52,833 nucleotides of DNA from Hofstenia miamia (Eukaryota > Xenacoelomorpha > Acoela > Hofsteniidae): positions 993,398-1,046,230 of the forward strand of contig CABFPE010000005.1 in NCBI GenBank assembly GCA_900660155.1. Reading direction: 5' to 3'. The notes beneath the pieces are model-generated. The model was given only the letters and a program-made list of their open reading frames with translations, ran no database searches and was not told the DNA's origin. This document shows positions 38,650 through 50,445 of the stretch, piece after piece; the stretch's first letter is position 1, and each line of letters starts with the position of its first letter. The position numbers and the translations under genes are program-made.

Positions 38650-41600
38650 GAAGAGCAGAATGTAAAGAACCAACACAAAAATAGAGGCAAAAGAATAGAA
38701 GCTGATTTCAAGCGCTACTCTTACTAGTGAAACAGCCATTTTATATTTTCTTAAAATTGTATGTTTGTAAGTTTAAGTGTAATACACAGTTCTTCACGCA
38801 ATGATTTGGATTTGGAAGGGGGATGAAAGGTCTATTAACGCTAAAACAATGAAAGACGAAAATTTACACATTGGGTGGTGTTTCCCTGATATGTTGAAAA
38901 TTAGTGAGAAAAATTATTCCTGTGTTTGAAGGATATGAAAATAATAACTTTTGTTCATTGGAAAATGCAATTTTGCGAAAACTTACAAATTCTATTTGCA
39001 GTGTTCAGATCAAAAACGGCAATGAAAGTGGATATATCTAGGATTTCGTTTAACTACGGTGACATATTTTAGAACAATAGAACAGCTAAAGGTAAGTATT
39101 AGTAAAATATTTCGCTTATTTTTTGAATTTGCTAACAATTTCAGGACAAATTCAGACATTATTAATCTAAACAATTTTAAGTTAATTATAATAATTGTAT
39201 AAACAACTTAGAAAATATATTTGTCAAACATTTTAAAATCGCATTCATATTTAATAACTTAAATAATGGTATGATACTTTCTTTGTTACATTGCATAAAT
39301 GAAAAAAATGAGTAAGTTTGAAAATAACGAACATAATAATGGGTCCGATTTATATCGGATAAAGGCGAAATTTTTAATTTTGTTTGGCTGGATTTATATC
39401 CGCTACACAACACACAACGGCAAGGCAAGTGAGTAATGAGTGCTTCAAAACATTTGAGAAATCCTAAAAGGGAGGGCACTGTACCCTGAGTACTTTCTAC
39501 TAATGCATTGCATGCGAATAGAATAACAACAATGTAATAATGAAAAAGTCCCTGATAATTTTTGTTAATTTTGACGCAATAGAAAATGTATTTAGAATTT
39601 CGAGTATATTTGCCGTTACGATACATTCAAAATGAGCAAATCGAAATAACGATCAAGTGAGAAAAGCAAAAAGAATTGTCTTGTAGAAAATTGAAATCTC
39701 ATTATTCGAGATATGAATGCAAAATGTTTTTCAAGGGGAAGATATAAAACATTAAAGTTGAAGTATTTAAATGGTTGAGAATAAGTGAACATTGCATGCT
39801 CTTTATAAAAATAGTTTTAAACAGATAAAATGATAATGAAGAAAAGTTTTAAAAGCAAATAGATAAACCAACTGCGATAACAAACTTTTCATAAATTTAA
39901 AGTTTAAAGAACGATGAAAAACGATTGTCGTGAATACCATTTCAAACAAAATTCAAAGCCACTGCAATATCAGTAAATATGCAACGATAGTGGATGCTTC
40001 TCAGTCAATGTAAAAGATCTATACATCATTAGCAAAATTGACGAGGGCTTGCAGCATGAGCTATTCCATCAACCATCAACAGTTATTCGGGATAAAAAAA
40101 ATTATTTTAAAAATAATAAAGAATAAATCTAGTGATGATGTAATAACTTAGAAAAAAAAACATAATAGAAACGAATACTTCTAAATTAGTCGTTATTCAA
40201 ATGCAAAGCTACTTAAACACGTTACTAGTTTAGGACATCGACACGTTTTCACATGCCTTCTGGAAGAATAAATCAAGGCGTTCGCGCTATAGAAAAAATA
40301 AGAAATCTTTTTAAATAAAAAGTCGATATCCTTAAATGTTTATGCTGTAGTAATAGTTATAAGCTATCCATGATAAAATTTGGAGCCAGTTCAATACATA
40401 CAGACATAGAAAAATCAATGATGGTTGCTGGTTTCAGCAACTATGCATAATATATGAAATTAAACTGTGAACGTTTCAGTTTGTTCAGTTAGTATATTTT
40501 GTACGATAGTTAAAATATATTAAAACTAAGTGCTGCATTACCATTTTACCAGTCATTATGGTTTACACTGCATGAATAATAAAGAAGTGAGTAAACAAAT
40601 AAGTATATTTAAAAATTTTGCTCTAAAGTCAAACATAACTACTCCTCTAGTAGGATGTGTCTCAACTGCGTTTGTATGTATTTGCGACCGAAAATCGTTC
40701 AAATATTTTGAGTGACACATCCAATATTTGAAAAATACATGGGTTCAAACTTCATTATTTTTATGCAGTTTCATAAATTTTCAAGTATATATCCCGCAGA
40801 TCAGTTTTCTTTATTGAAACTAACTTCTAAAAATATTATTACTAATTAGTTCCATAAAAAACAAACAAAATTACATAATCAAAAATAGAAAAACTCAACT
40901 TATAGTTACAATATAGGAGAGATTCCAAATTTAAGCAGTACTCTAATTGCAATGCCTATTAAACAATAAAATTTTCTGAACCTTTAGATTTTCTTCAAAA
41001 CTACACAGAATATTCCCAACTTAACAAATAAAACAGGAAATATTTTTTAATTTTGGCAACCGGTAATTTTTCTGGCCTTTCTTGAAATTTCCAAGTGGCG
41101 GCAGGCCAGTAAATTGCCGGCAACGGCCGGGGGTAGTGTCAATCCTAAAACAAACTACTAACGCCGATGCTACAAAAATATATGCATATAGTCTAATGTG
41201 TTAACTTTTAGTGGGTCTCCGGGTCAATAATTATTCGGAAAAATTGGTCACCGGCTTGAAAATGCGACCGGGCGGTCACCCTGGTAGGTCATTCTATCAA
41301 AATTTTGTAACTTGCTCATATTCAGTTCTTTCATAATAACCTAATAAATGTATTTGATAAGGCTTGTTTTTAAGTCTAGGAGTGACAAACGTATGCATTA
41401 ACGAAAATTGATGATGTTACTTAAAAATCATTGTTATCAGTGTCACCTAAACCTTGACTTTACTTAGATTAAAATTATGTTTTGAAATTAACATATCTAA
41501 GGTAATCTCTATTTAAAACATACCAATATTAAAGACGTAAATTACCTGACGCAAACCTACTCCTAGTTTAATGAAAGTGTTAAACTAAAGTTTCCTCAAT

Positions 41601-44600
41601 TTTAAAAAATTAATAAAAAATCCAGTCAACATGGACATCGGAGTCCAGTAGAGTCGGGACACAATAAAAACATTAAATTTGAAAAAATAGGGTACAGGGC
41701 TTTGTTCCCGATCCAGTTAAGTAAGATAATCCAATGTTTATTAATCCATCATTTCCATATTTAATAAAAATATTACAAGGTACAAATGATATTGAACTGT
41801 CAATTATTTCACAATTTGGGTCGATAGAATTTCTGGTTGCTAAGGGTTCCTAACATTTTACTGCAGGAAAGGCGATTAAAAAAGAAGTGAAATTATTTAG
41901 TGCATAATTTATATACATGATAAAAGGCTAGTACTATGAAAATGAAAGCACGTAAATTAAGCAGAAATAGTCTAAATATATCAATAGAATTCATTGTAAA
42001 ACGTTGAGAGCGATGTACGTAATAGTAAATCGCACAAAATAAAATAATTCTAATAAATAATAAAGTAAGCGGGCTTGATTAGAGCATGAATAACAGAGAA
42101 AGGAAACGGAAAACGTTTTTGAGTCAGAAACAAGGAAGCGTTTAATTATTAATGAGGGATGTTAATTTTGAATGCGTCATTGATTATCAAAACAGAGGGT
42201 AAAATAGTAATTGAGAGAAGATGTGAATAACCTCATGCGGATGGGAAACATTGAAACACTAAGTTCTTCAATGTTTGAATTTTTAATGTGCGTCTTGGTC
42301 TCTAACCCAAGCCAAGCACCCACTCCAAAAAATTGTTCATATCCATATCAAATATACCACATAATCTAAAGTTGACGGGGCAATTTCTCATGAAAGCCCA
42401 CTGCGTAGCTAATGTTCCTAAAAAGCAAACAAAGACTTCCACGCTTATTGATCATTGCGTACAATACATGTAAGGTGCTATGAAACCAAACAAATGCCTA
42501 CCCCTACCAACAGCACATAGTGCTCTACTACAAGAACTTTTGAAAGGATGCAATTATTAACATCAAATTTTGGTCAAAGATACCTCATTTTGCAAAAAAA
42601 ATGAAACATTTTTTGTTTTCATGTTATGACGTCACGAAATTGTCAATAATTGGGGAAATTCTGCAAAAATGGATGCTTTACATAATTTGATGCAAAGAAA
42701 CCTTGGAAATAAAAATTGAATTTTTTACAATAATGAAAAAAATAATTCACAAATGGGAAAGAAAATCCATCTGGAAGAAATATCTGGGACAGTAATCCCG
42801 GGGAACTCAAACGCAGCCAAAAAGTCACTTGCTGATGACAAATGGTCCCCTGCTGAAAAATATATCGGTGATCAAATTGTTTTACAGTTTCTGATCCGAT
42901 ATAAAATTTGATGAAAAGCCATAGTTTCAGGCGATGAAGCACAATGTACTCCAACCGGGGCTAGTAGGGTTACTATTCTAACCTAGTACTTCAATCTAAT
43001 CTAACCGTAATCTGAATCAGCTCGAAACTGCAAAATCCTGACTCTATTGGTCTAGCCCCAGATCCACCTTTAACTTTACAAAAGTTGCAGACTAGTTACG
43101 GCTTACTACCAGAGGCATAGCAAATGCTTCGTTTTAGTAGAATTAGATTCAATGCAATGTTACTTTCTCCATACAGTTACTGTATTCTAACAGACATTCC
43201 TATGCACAGCTGCAAAAGAAAATCAAGCCAAAATTAAAACAAACACATTAGAGATATAATTATTTTTTAATTAGCAGATGGAATTTGAACGGAATACTTC
43301 TTTTACAAAGAGTATCACAAAGGAATAACATTTGAAAGGAAATTTACTTTAAAATACGTTGAGCTTAATGAGCAGTCTGTCCTGATGCAATTACCTTGAA
43401 TAATGAATGCGCAATTAATTGATTACATCCAATTAACAATGGATGATTAGCAGCTGCTTGTCTAAATCTAGTACGATTTCCAATTCTGTTCACGAATTAT
43501 CTCCAATTACGAGCAATCGGTGGAATTTAGAAAAAATAAATTTTAAAAATAACGGCAATCCGAGACTGTAAACCTCCGAATCTAATATACATGGAGGTTA
43601 ACGAATTCTAAAAACAAATTCCTAGCAAATAGCATTTGTAGTTAGTCTAAGTTAATGAAAACCAACTAGGGAGATCCGGTCAACCCCAGTCGTTTCGGGC
43701 TTTATAGAAAAAAGTTAGCCTCATTTATTCACCGACCTCATCTTCCGCTGAAAGTAATTCATTGAATTGAATTCAAGGTAAACTAGATGTTCTAATACAG
43801 CGATGCCAGGGTGTATTTGTCAGAAGGCCACATTGTATTCAGATGAAATCTTAGAAGACCAAATTTTATTTAATGTCAGTTGTTAATATTGTATAATAAT
43901 ACTCCGAGCATTATTTATTAAAAAAATTTCAAACCACTGATATAACTAGACTAGATCCAGCCTGCAACCCGCCACCACGGCATCACTTTTCTAATGCCTT
44001 GAATGAAGTTTTTCACAGTTACGCAAACTTTTAGCAAAGCATCGTTGTTTGTCTTTTGAAAAATTTAAACATACAGGGTGGACCAGTAGTTATGCAACAT
44101 TTTTGATAATTAGATATTAATAACACTGCATGTTTGTTTTAAAGTATAGATTTTTAACTTGATCTTGAAATGATTTGATTCTTACAATTTTCCATTGATA
44201 GTTAAATAATAGTACAATTGATCAACATTTTACTAACTCATGAATTCAGAAGCGTGGACAACTGGATTGGCTTGTCTGATTTCTGGATCTGACTACTCCA
44301 GATTTCTTTCAGTAGGAAGTGCAAAAATACAATTTCTAGGGTTGAAATTCACAAACTATCAACTGAAGAGAATGGAAAGATTGGAGTCGACTTGTGTCGA
44401 AAAGTTTGCCACTCAGGCGCATCGAGATATCAAAAGTGTATTGACAATAATGGAAATTTCAAATCGTTATGAATCTAGGAATCTGAATTTCCTATGCTGT
44501 TAATGTTTTCATTGTTTCATGATTAAACAAAGTTTTTTAGTCAACCGCACTTACATTTTCATGGGTGGTTCAGGTGTTGTGACTGTTAGACAACCCTGCA

Positions 44601-45852
44601 TTTTGCCATTTCTAAACTACTTTAGGACATGTCTTAACCAATATATATATTGTTTTAATTTTATAATTATGTCAAAACAGGTCAGCATTTATTAGTATTT
44701 TAGTCAAATTTTATTGTAAAAAAATAATCTCCCTAGTAATGGCTAAATGAATACATTATATAAATGCAAATACAACTGGTCGAAAAAGATTTCCCGGTAA
44801 CTAAAAGAAGTCATCCAACTGTTCGAAAATGCAAAGCTTAGTGAGATTCTCTATTTGGATATAATGGAACTATCGACGGCGCATGCGCACATTAGACAAA
44901 ATAATTCAAAATAACATCATAGGATTTAAAGCCGTTCCGCAAACAATCATAGAAATCACATTCAATGATTTTAAAATGCAGATATACGAATGACATTAAT
45001 GGGCAAATTTTTAAATGCAATATTCATTTTAGGAATTATTGCAATAAAGTTTGGGTGAAAAATGATTCGTAGTATGGAGCGCAAAGCGTATTAGATATTT
45101 AAATTTTTGAAGATGAGAATGGATACGGATGCTGATATTCCCATTTATGTCCATTCTTGATCAGAAACAGAATTAAGTTGCCATTCAGAATCTAAACTTT
45201 GCTCGCGAAGCCCTCACGAACAGCTAAATGCAAATTTCTGGGTGCACTCCGGCCTCGCTGCAGATTTCCTGCGTTTTTAAGTTGGCAAAGGCAAAGTCAA
45301 GGTAAAATAGATTCAGGTGTCAATTTTCCACTCTTGCCAACAGTAGCTAGAAACTAGGGATTGGGGCAAATGAAAAATCGAATAGAAAATTTTAAACATA
45401 AATACTCATCAATTTCAAGACGTGGAATAGTGCCTGAGTTACAAAGTAATAAGAGAATTTGGATTTTGAAGAAAGACTAAATTCAATAAAAGTAATCTTG
45501 TTTCTAAGCCGAAAGAACTTCAAGTGGCGTCGGTAATTGTTTTAGAGAGTAAAAACAAATGAAATTTATGAAAGTAAACTAGATTTAATAAAGTTTCTTA
45601 TTTAGACAAGCACAGATGGATTACAATATTTGTTATAAGAATAATGGTTTTGCAGCGAAGCGAGATAATATGTGAAGCAATAGGCGATTATACTAAATTC
45701 TGTTCTTACATTCGATTAAACAAAAAAAACAAATATTTCCAACTTAATATTTAACTAATAACACATAAACTGTATAAGCAAAGGTTCAGCTGCAATTGCT
45801 ACAAGTAAAGAAAAACTGCAACGTTATTATGCGATGGCAGGTTATAGTCATA

Positions 45853-45891
<39 letters not shown>

Positions 45892-46175
45892 ATATAGCAT
45901 TTCTTAGTCTATTACATTTTAGTGTTTCTGAAAAAATTGAAGTTATCATTTAAGTTTTGCTGATTTTAAAGCAGATTCATTTGTTGAAAGTGAAGGAGAT
46001 TTGCAATATTCTTTATATTGAATAATTCTGTGCTCTTAAATATATTTTTAGCACATTTTTGCTTTTGTAGCGTGAATCTCTATGCCGTAATTACAGTAGA
46101 TCTTGTGCTCTAACTTATTCTAATTTTCTCTTTATTAAATTCTAAATGAAATATTTTCAAAATTCTGTTCTTTAG
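38650..46175. other. Non-coding stretch upstream of the SCO1 exon
   Basis: No recognisable coding exon other than possible repeat debris. The SCO1 exon that should carry the CxxxC copper site was looked for on the plus strand and not found. An (AT)n tract lies at about 45857-45888. A phrase starting cagggtggaccagtag at about 44075 resembles a mariner-type end, but no inverted partner was found. Confidence 0.4.
41054..41290. repeat. GC-rich repeat with imperfect hairpins
   Basis: CCGGTAATTTTTCTGGCC (about 41060-41077) is mirrored by GGCCAGTAAATTGCCGGC (about 41104-41121), an imperfect stem. Further right, GGTCACCGG (about 41250) and CCGGGCGGTCACCC (about 41268-41281) form related words. The patch is far richer in CpG than its surroundings. 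It is probably the remains of a non-autonomous DNA transposon, but no element ends can be fixed. Confidence 0.4.
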
Positions 46176-46523
46176 GTAATTAACAAGTTAAAAGAAGAAG
46201 GAGTCAATATTACTCCGGTTTTTGTAACTGTTGACCCAGAGCGTGATACACGCGCTGCTGTCAAAGCATATTTACAAGACTTTCATCCGAAATTCATTGG
46301 TTTGACGGGGACAAAAGAACAAATTGATGACACTGTCAAAACGTTTCGTGTATTTTACAATGTAGGCCCCAAGGATGATGATGGAGATTACATTGTCGAT
46401 CATAGTATCATCGTGTATCTAATGAATCCTAATGGCGAATTTGTCAACTACTATGGGCAGAATAAGCGCGCCTCTGAAATAGTCTCCAGTATACTAAAAC
46501 ATATTAAATTTTTTAAACATTAA
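46176..46523 (+). CDS. SCO1: SCO1 cytochrome c oxidase copper chaperone, last exon (partial)
   Basis: After the acceptor tctttag the exon encodes 115 residues and a TAA stop. SCO proteins sit in the mitochondrial inner membrane facing the intermembrane space and deliver copper to the Cu-A site of cytochrome oxidase subunit II. Matching motifs in order are TVDPERDTRAAVKAYLQDF, IGLTGTKEQIDD, FRVFYNVGPKDDDGDYIVDH, SIIVYLMNPNGEFVNYYG. The His of YIVDH is the family's copper ligand. The thioredoxin-like fold's CxxxC motif, membrane anchor and targeting peptide belong to upstream exons, which I could not find in the window. The C-terminal end is complete. WDR55 follows 312 bp downstream on the same strand. 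Confidence 0.93.
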   Translation, partial: VINKLKEEGVNITPVFVTVDPERDTRAAVKAYLQDFHPKFIGLTGTKEQIDDTVKTFRVFYNVGPKDDDGDYIVDHSIIVYLMNPNGEFVNYYGQNKRASEIVSSILKHIKFFKH

Positions 46524-46835
46524 TACTGAAACTTCATTTTATTACTGTTTTGTATATTAGATTTCTAAAAATATATAAATTTTATTTTTCTATATTTCCA
46601 AGAACTTTTCATAATATACATTAGGTCAGGTATCGTGGAATTCCATTCAAAGCACTTTTGGGGAGTTTCAATAGAAATATGAAATATTCATTTTCGATTT
46701 TAATAATTACGATTTTTGAAAAATTTTGCAATTCATGTTTACATTTCTAAACTCTGCTTTGTATATAATTTTTTCTTTACTATATTTAGTTTATTAAGAT
46801 GAACATGTTTTTAATTGTATTATTATGTTTTAGTT
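46524..46835 (+). promoter_or_regulatory. SCO1-WDR55 spacer with splice acceptor before WDR55 ATG
   Basis: The 312-bp spacer holds T-rich stretches and ends tattatgttttag with the cut 2 bases before the WDR55 ATG. No canonical AATAAA is seen after SCO1. The acceptor must serve either a 5'-UTR intron or a trans-spliced leader. The spacer is short for an independent promoter plus a UTR exon. Confidence 0.4.
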
Positions 46836-47678
46836 ATGGATTCCTCCGATTCATCGCCGGAATCTGCTAGCGAAATCGAAGATTCTACATGGTTTGATCC
46901 CATTGTTTTAAAGAGAATCCCACTAACTTTAAGTCATAATGAAAAAAGCTTAGTTGTTGGAGATATCAAAGGCTATTTAACTGTAATCAATTCACTGGAT
47001 GGTACAATCCGTTATTCATCACGTGTTCACAAGAGCTCATGTCGAAAGGTATCGTTTATTGGTGATGAAATGAAGATTGCATCAGTTTCGAAGGATCGAA
47101 GTCTTTCATTGTTTGACATGAATACTTCCAAGCAGATTTCTTCCCTGTCTAAAGCTCATGGATCTCCACTAAATGCCCTAATATCAATTTCTGAAAATGT
47201 TGTTTGCACTGGAGATGAACGTGGTAGAATTAAAGCGTTCGATATCCGCTCTTTCAAACGCATTTTTAAGGTAAGTTAATACAGTTTTTTCAACTATGTT
47301 CGTGCTATTAATCTGATTAAACCAAATGGCACGTGTTTTGCCTATGACTTTAGTGGAATTTCACAAAATTATTTTGACACGTCATTCATTTTATTTGAAA
47401 TTTGAATGTTTGTTATTTTTATTAACTTAGTTTTATGAAAATTGTGACTTCATTAGTGATATGGTTACTGTGCACAAATACCTTCTCGCTTCTAGTGGTG
47501 ATGGGACACTCACAACTATTAACTTTCGAAATAAAAGACTTGTAACGCAATCTACAAATTGCAACGTTGATATGTTGTCGTTGGCATTAATCAAAGAAGA
47601 AAAGAAAGTTATGTGTGGATTGGGCGACGGTAATCTTCATTTCTTTGATGTTGGGCTTTTTGGAGACATCACTGATAG
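46836..47678 (+). CDS. WDR55: WDR55, WD-repeat ribosome biogenesis protein, first two coding exons (partial)
   Basis: Exons 46836-47270 (145 codons) and 47431-47678 (82 codons plus 2 bases) join in phase with GT-AG borders. The chain opens with a short acidic, Ser-rich stretch, then beta-propeller blades: LVVGDIKGYLTVINSLDG, ASVSKDRSLSLFDM, SKAHGSPLNALISISENVVC, TGDERGRIKAFDIRS, LLASSGDGTLTTINFRNK, KKVMCGLGDGNLHFFDVGLF, ending GDITDR at a donor (gtagtt). The SKAHG-P-N segment and the GF/LFG-xxSDR-like end match WDR55, a nucleolar protein for rRNA processing. About 227 of an expected 350-400 residues are present; the last blades and basic tail are not found downstream. ATG 46836 is chosen because a polypyrimidine-AG acceptor lies 2 bases before it, which makes upstream in-frame ATG 46815 intronic or leader. 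Confidence 0.88.
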
Positions 47679-47704
47679 GTAGTTTATTTTGATCATGTTA
47701 AAAC

Positions 47705-47705
<1 letters not shown>

Positions 47706-47745
<40 letters not shown>
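47706..47745. repeat. (AT)n microsatellite
   Basis: Near-perfect AT dinucleotide tract of about 40 bases, just downstream of the WDR55 exon 2 donor. Confidence 0.9.
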
Positions 47746-47748
<3 letters not shown>

Positions 47749-47859
47749 TGGAGTAAAACAACAATAACAGTATATATTACATAATTACTGTATTCTACCA
47801 ATGGAACGTGAATAGCAAATGCTTTGTTGTTTTATGATTGGATTTCAGCTAATGAAATG

Positions 47860-48316
47860 GTCAACTTGTTTGTTCAAAGAAAAGTTTATGTCGTTTTATC
47901 TCTTAATTGTAATAGTAGTACATGTTAGTGTTATATCAAGGACATTCTAAATAATTTCGTGTTGTTACTATGGCTTCATAACGGGGCTTAATTTAAAAAA
48001 TTATACAATTTTAGACTGATCTTTGCATTGAAATACAGTGTAAACGAAAGAGGGATGATGTAAAAGAGTAGAGAAAATACCGCAGAANGTCAACTTGTTT
48101 GTTCAAAGAAAAGTTTATGTCGTTTTATCTCTTAATTGTAATAGTAGTACATGTTAGTGTTATATCAAGGACATTCTAAATAATTTCGTGTTGTTACTAT
48201 GGCTTCATAACGGGGCTTAATTTAAAAAATTATACAATTTTAGACTGATCTTTGCATTGAAATACAGTGTAAACGAAAGAGGGATGATGTAAAAGAGTAG
48301 AGAAAATACCGCAGAA
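47860..48316. repeat. Perfect 228-bp direct repeat around a single N
   Basis: Bases 47860-48087 are repeated identically at 48089-48316, separated by one N (48088). Zero divergence and an N exactly at the junction are what an unmerged overlap between two contigs produces, so the genome probably contains this segment once. It lies in the WDR55 intron or 3' flank. Confidence 0.95.
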
Positions 48317-49389
48317 ATAATAGCTTTAATTCACTATAACATAAGTAAAAATTGTGGGAAATATAGAAATATTTAAAATGATAATTATAAAATGCAACAT
48401 AAATTAATTAGTCTAACCACACAAAATGACCAACAAGCTACTACCAATAACATACAATAACAAGGTTAAATATAGTTCAAGGGAAATATAATTTGAGAAG
48501 AGGATGTTGCTCTTAAAAGATCCCCTCATATATGGACCTCTAAAATTAAACGGGTATAAATCAGATCAGTTTTAATGCTGAATTGCGAATGAACTCATCT
48601 CTAGTGTGTATAGTCATTTAAATTTAGAAGAATAGCTCTCATGCTGATTGCAAGAATAACAGTGAAACACTATCTGAAATAAAATAATTAGATCCTAAAT
48701 AAGTAGTTTCCACAATTTTTATGAAGGCTTCATTATTACTATAGTTGGTCTATACTTGAATTACAACAAATTAATATTGTATTCAATTGTACCTAAGGTT
48801 TTATTAAACAATGGACGCAAAATTAATGGTATTTAAGTTAATAGATTCAAAAATCTTCCAGCACACGATAGAAAAAATTTATTTGCAAAGTTTCTAGCAA
48901 TAAAATTTAGATATTATGTCTAAATTTTTTAAGTTGATGAAGTGTGCAAAAAACTAAAAAAAAATTGTATCTTCTACAGTGGTTTTTCAATAAGGATATT
49001 GGAAGATTGCATCCATATTAATAGTTCATGGGACATTATATTTGACTTGAAAATTTGTGTTAAAAATACAGCACATTAGTAGTTATCTTGGTAAAGATTT
49101 TATAAATTCATGATAACATTACAAGTTTTATTGTAATGATTTTGAAATTCTGTACTTAAAATTAGTTTAAACGTCAGTACTATGACATGGTCCGCAATCC
49201 AATACACGGGAAGCAGAATTCCTGCGTACCAAATAAAAAATTACAGCAAAATATGGAAATAGGATTGTTATCTAGGGAAATAATGAATTCCTTGTTATTA
49301 TCCGCCATTCGTTATTTATTTCGAAGTAATCGAGGAACATTCTTCCATTTAGCAATCATCCCCTAATTGCATCTTCAATTGGTAATTTT
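48317..49389. other. Spacer between WDR55 and the CANT1-like gene, nothing recognised
   Basis: AT-rich sequence without a coding signal on either strand. I looked for the missing WDR55 C-terminal exons here on the plus strand and saw none. Confidence 0.4.
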
Positions 49390-50445
49390 TTAAAGAAAGT
49401 TATTCGGTAAAAACACGATACTTTGAAATGAATAACGAGTATTTATGTTTTTGCCAGATAAAAGAATATCACCATTCAACCTAAACAAATAAAGGAAGTT
49501 ACCAGGATTCCTGTAATCCACATAACTAACTAACGCTGCGTATATATCTTGTTGGTCAGAAATCTTGGATATAGCAGAAATAACTCTTTTACCATGGAAT
49601 GATGGCAATGTAATATTTTTAATGTACATATACATCTCATTCGTGATTATAATAGAAGCCAAACCAGTCTCTAAATTGTTAGAATATATTCCAAATAACC
49701 ATTGCTTTGACGTTTTGCACCAATAACCGGCATAAATAGAGGAAGATTGATCCCTATGTCCAGGAAGGCTTAGCAGATTAGAATATAATTTACTATTGTT
49801 CACAAGTCGTCGATTAACTCCTTCTATTACCTGAATGTACCCTATTTTTGCCGAATTGTATGGTCCAATAAACAGCTTATCATGCTTTGTTGCCAACCAT
49901 TGTCCATGCATTACAGATTGTAATTGGTGATGAAAACTTAGAGTTTGCAAGTCCGCTGATAACGTAAAAAGAAATATTTTTGACACACAATAAATAGTCT
50001 TGTTGAAGAGAATTGCATCTGAAATGCCAGAATAGTTACTTAATATGTATTTTGCCACATTATTGTATTTGAAAACCTGTTCAACTAATTGTTGAAATTT
50101 AGGATTTTGCATACTATCGTCAAATGTTAATTGAAATTTTTGTACTATTGCAGGAGCTTTCGAATATCTCGCATCCCTTGAAATCATTATAAATTTAAAT
50201 GAGGCTGACATGGGTGTAGTGGTGAATCCCGTCGTGGAATTAAGAAAAGCTGTTTCACTCTCATCTGACATAAAACCGGTTGCATAAACAAGTAAAATGC
50301 CTATCCCAAGAAAGAGTGCTGAAGTCAAAGCAAATGATAATAATTCCGCACTACAATTCTTCATTAAACAACGAGGGAAACGTGTTCCCAAACAATAAAA
50401 ATTTTTAAAAACTAACGCAATTACGATGCTCACAATGCAATACAT
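49390..50445 (-). CDS. CANT1-like: CANT1/apyrase-like type II membrane protein, catalytic motifs lost, intronless
   Basis: One uninterrupted frame of 351 residues. CANT1 is a Golgi/ER calcium-dependent nucleotidase with a short tail, one membrane helix and a five-bladed propeller. Here a helix lies at about residues 35-58 (LLSFALTSALFLGIGILLVY). Alignable propeller stretches follow: SFKFIMISRDARYSK, ISDAILFNKTIYCVS, GQWLATKHDKLFIGPYN, SKLYSNLLSLPGHRD, GYWCKTSKQWLFGIY, NPGNFLYLFRLNGDILL, YSFQSIVFL, and the end falls where CANT1 ends. In CANT1 the matching places carry acidic residues (DLD, DDRTG, EW, HES); here they are replaced or missing, so nucleotidase activity is doubtful. Lumenal N-glycosylation sites (NST, NYS, NKT, NNS, NIT) support a type II orientation. 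Met28 (50364) is a likely alternative start because it gives the usual short tail. Intronless structure may mean a retrocopy, but the open frame shows it is kept. Confidence 0.72.
   Translation of the reverse strand: MYCIVSIVIALVFKNFYCLGTRFPRCLMKNCSAELLSFALTSALFLGIGILLVYATGFMSDESETAFLNSTTGFTTTPMSASFKFIMISRDARYSKAPAIVQKFQLTFDDSMQNPKFQQLVEQVFKYNNVAKYILSNYSGISDAILFNKTIYCVSKIFLFTLSADLQTLSFHHQLQSVMHGQWLATKHDKLFIGPYNSAKIGYIQVIEGVNRRLVNNSKLYSNLLSLPGHRDQSSSIYAGYWCKTSKQWLFGIYSNNLETGLASIIITNEMYMYIKNITLPSFHGKRVISAISKISDQQDIYAALVSYVDYRNPGNFLYLFRLNGDILLSGKNINTRYSFQSIVFLPNNFL

Noticed and set aside
37489..38739. Open frames up to 416 codons through the 1000-N gap
   Set aside because: Same artefact of undetermined bases; flanks are microsatellite.
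39186..39626. 146-codon minus frame
   Set aside because: No domain, no start context, mixed composition. Inverted words such as tccgatttatatcgga suggest repeat debris instead.
42956..43060. GGGGCTAG / CTAGCCCC inverted pair
   Set aside because: An 8-bp pair about 85 bases apart is not enough to call an element.
44075..44503. Mariner-like end phrase and an 87-codon frame beside it
   Set aside because: No inverted partner of the end was found and the frame has no transposase motif.
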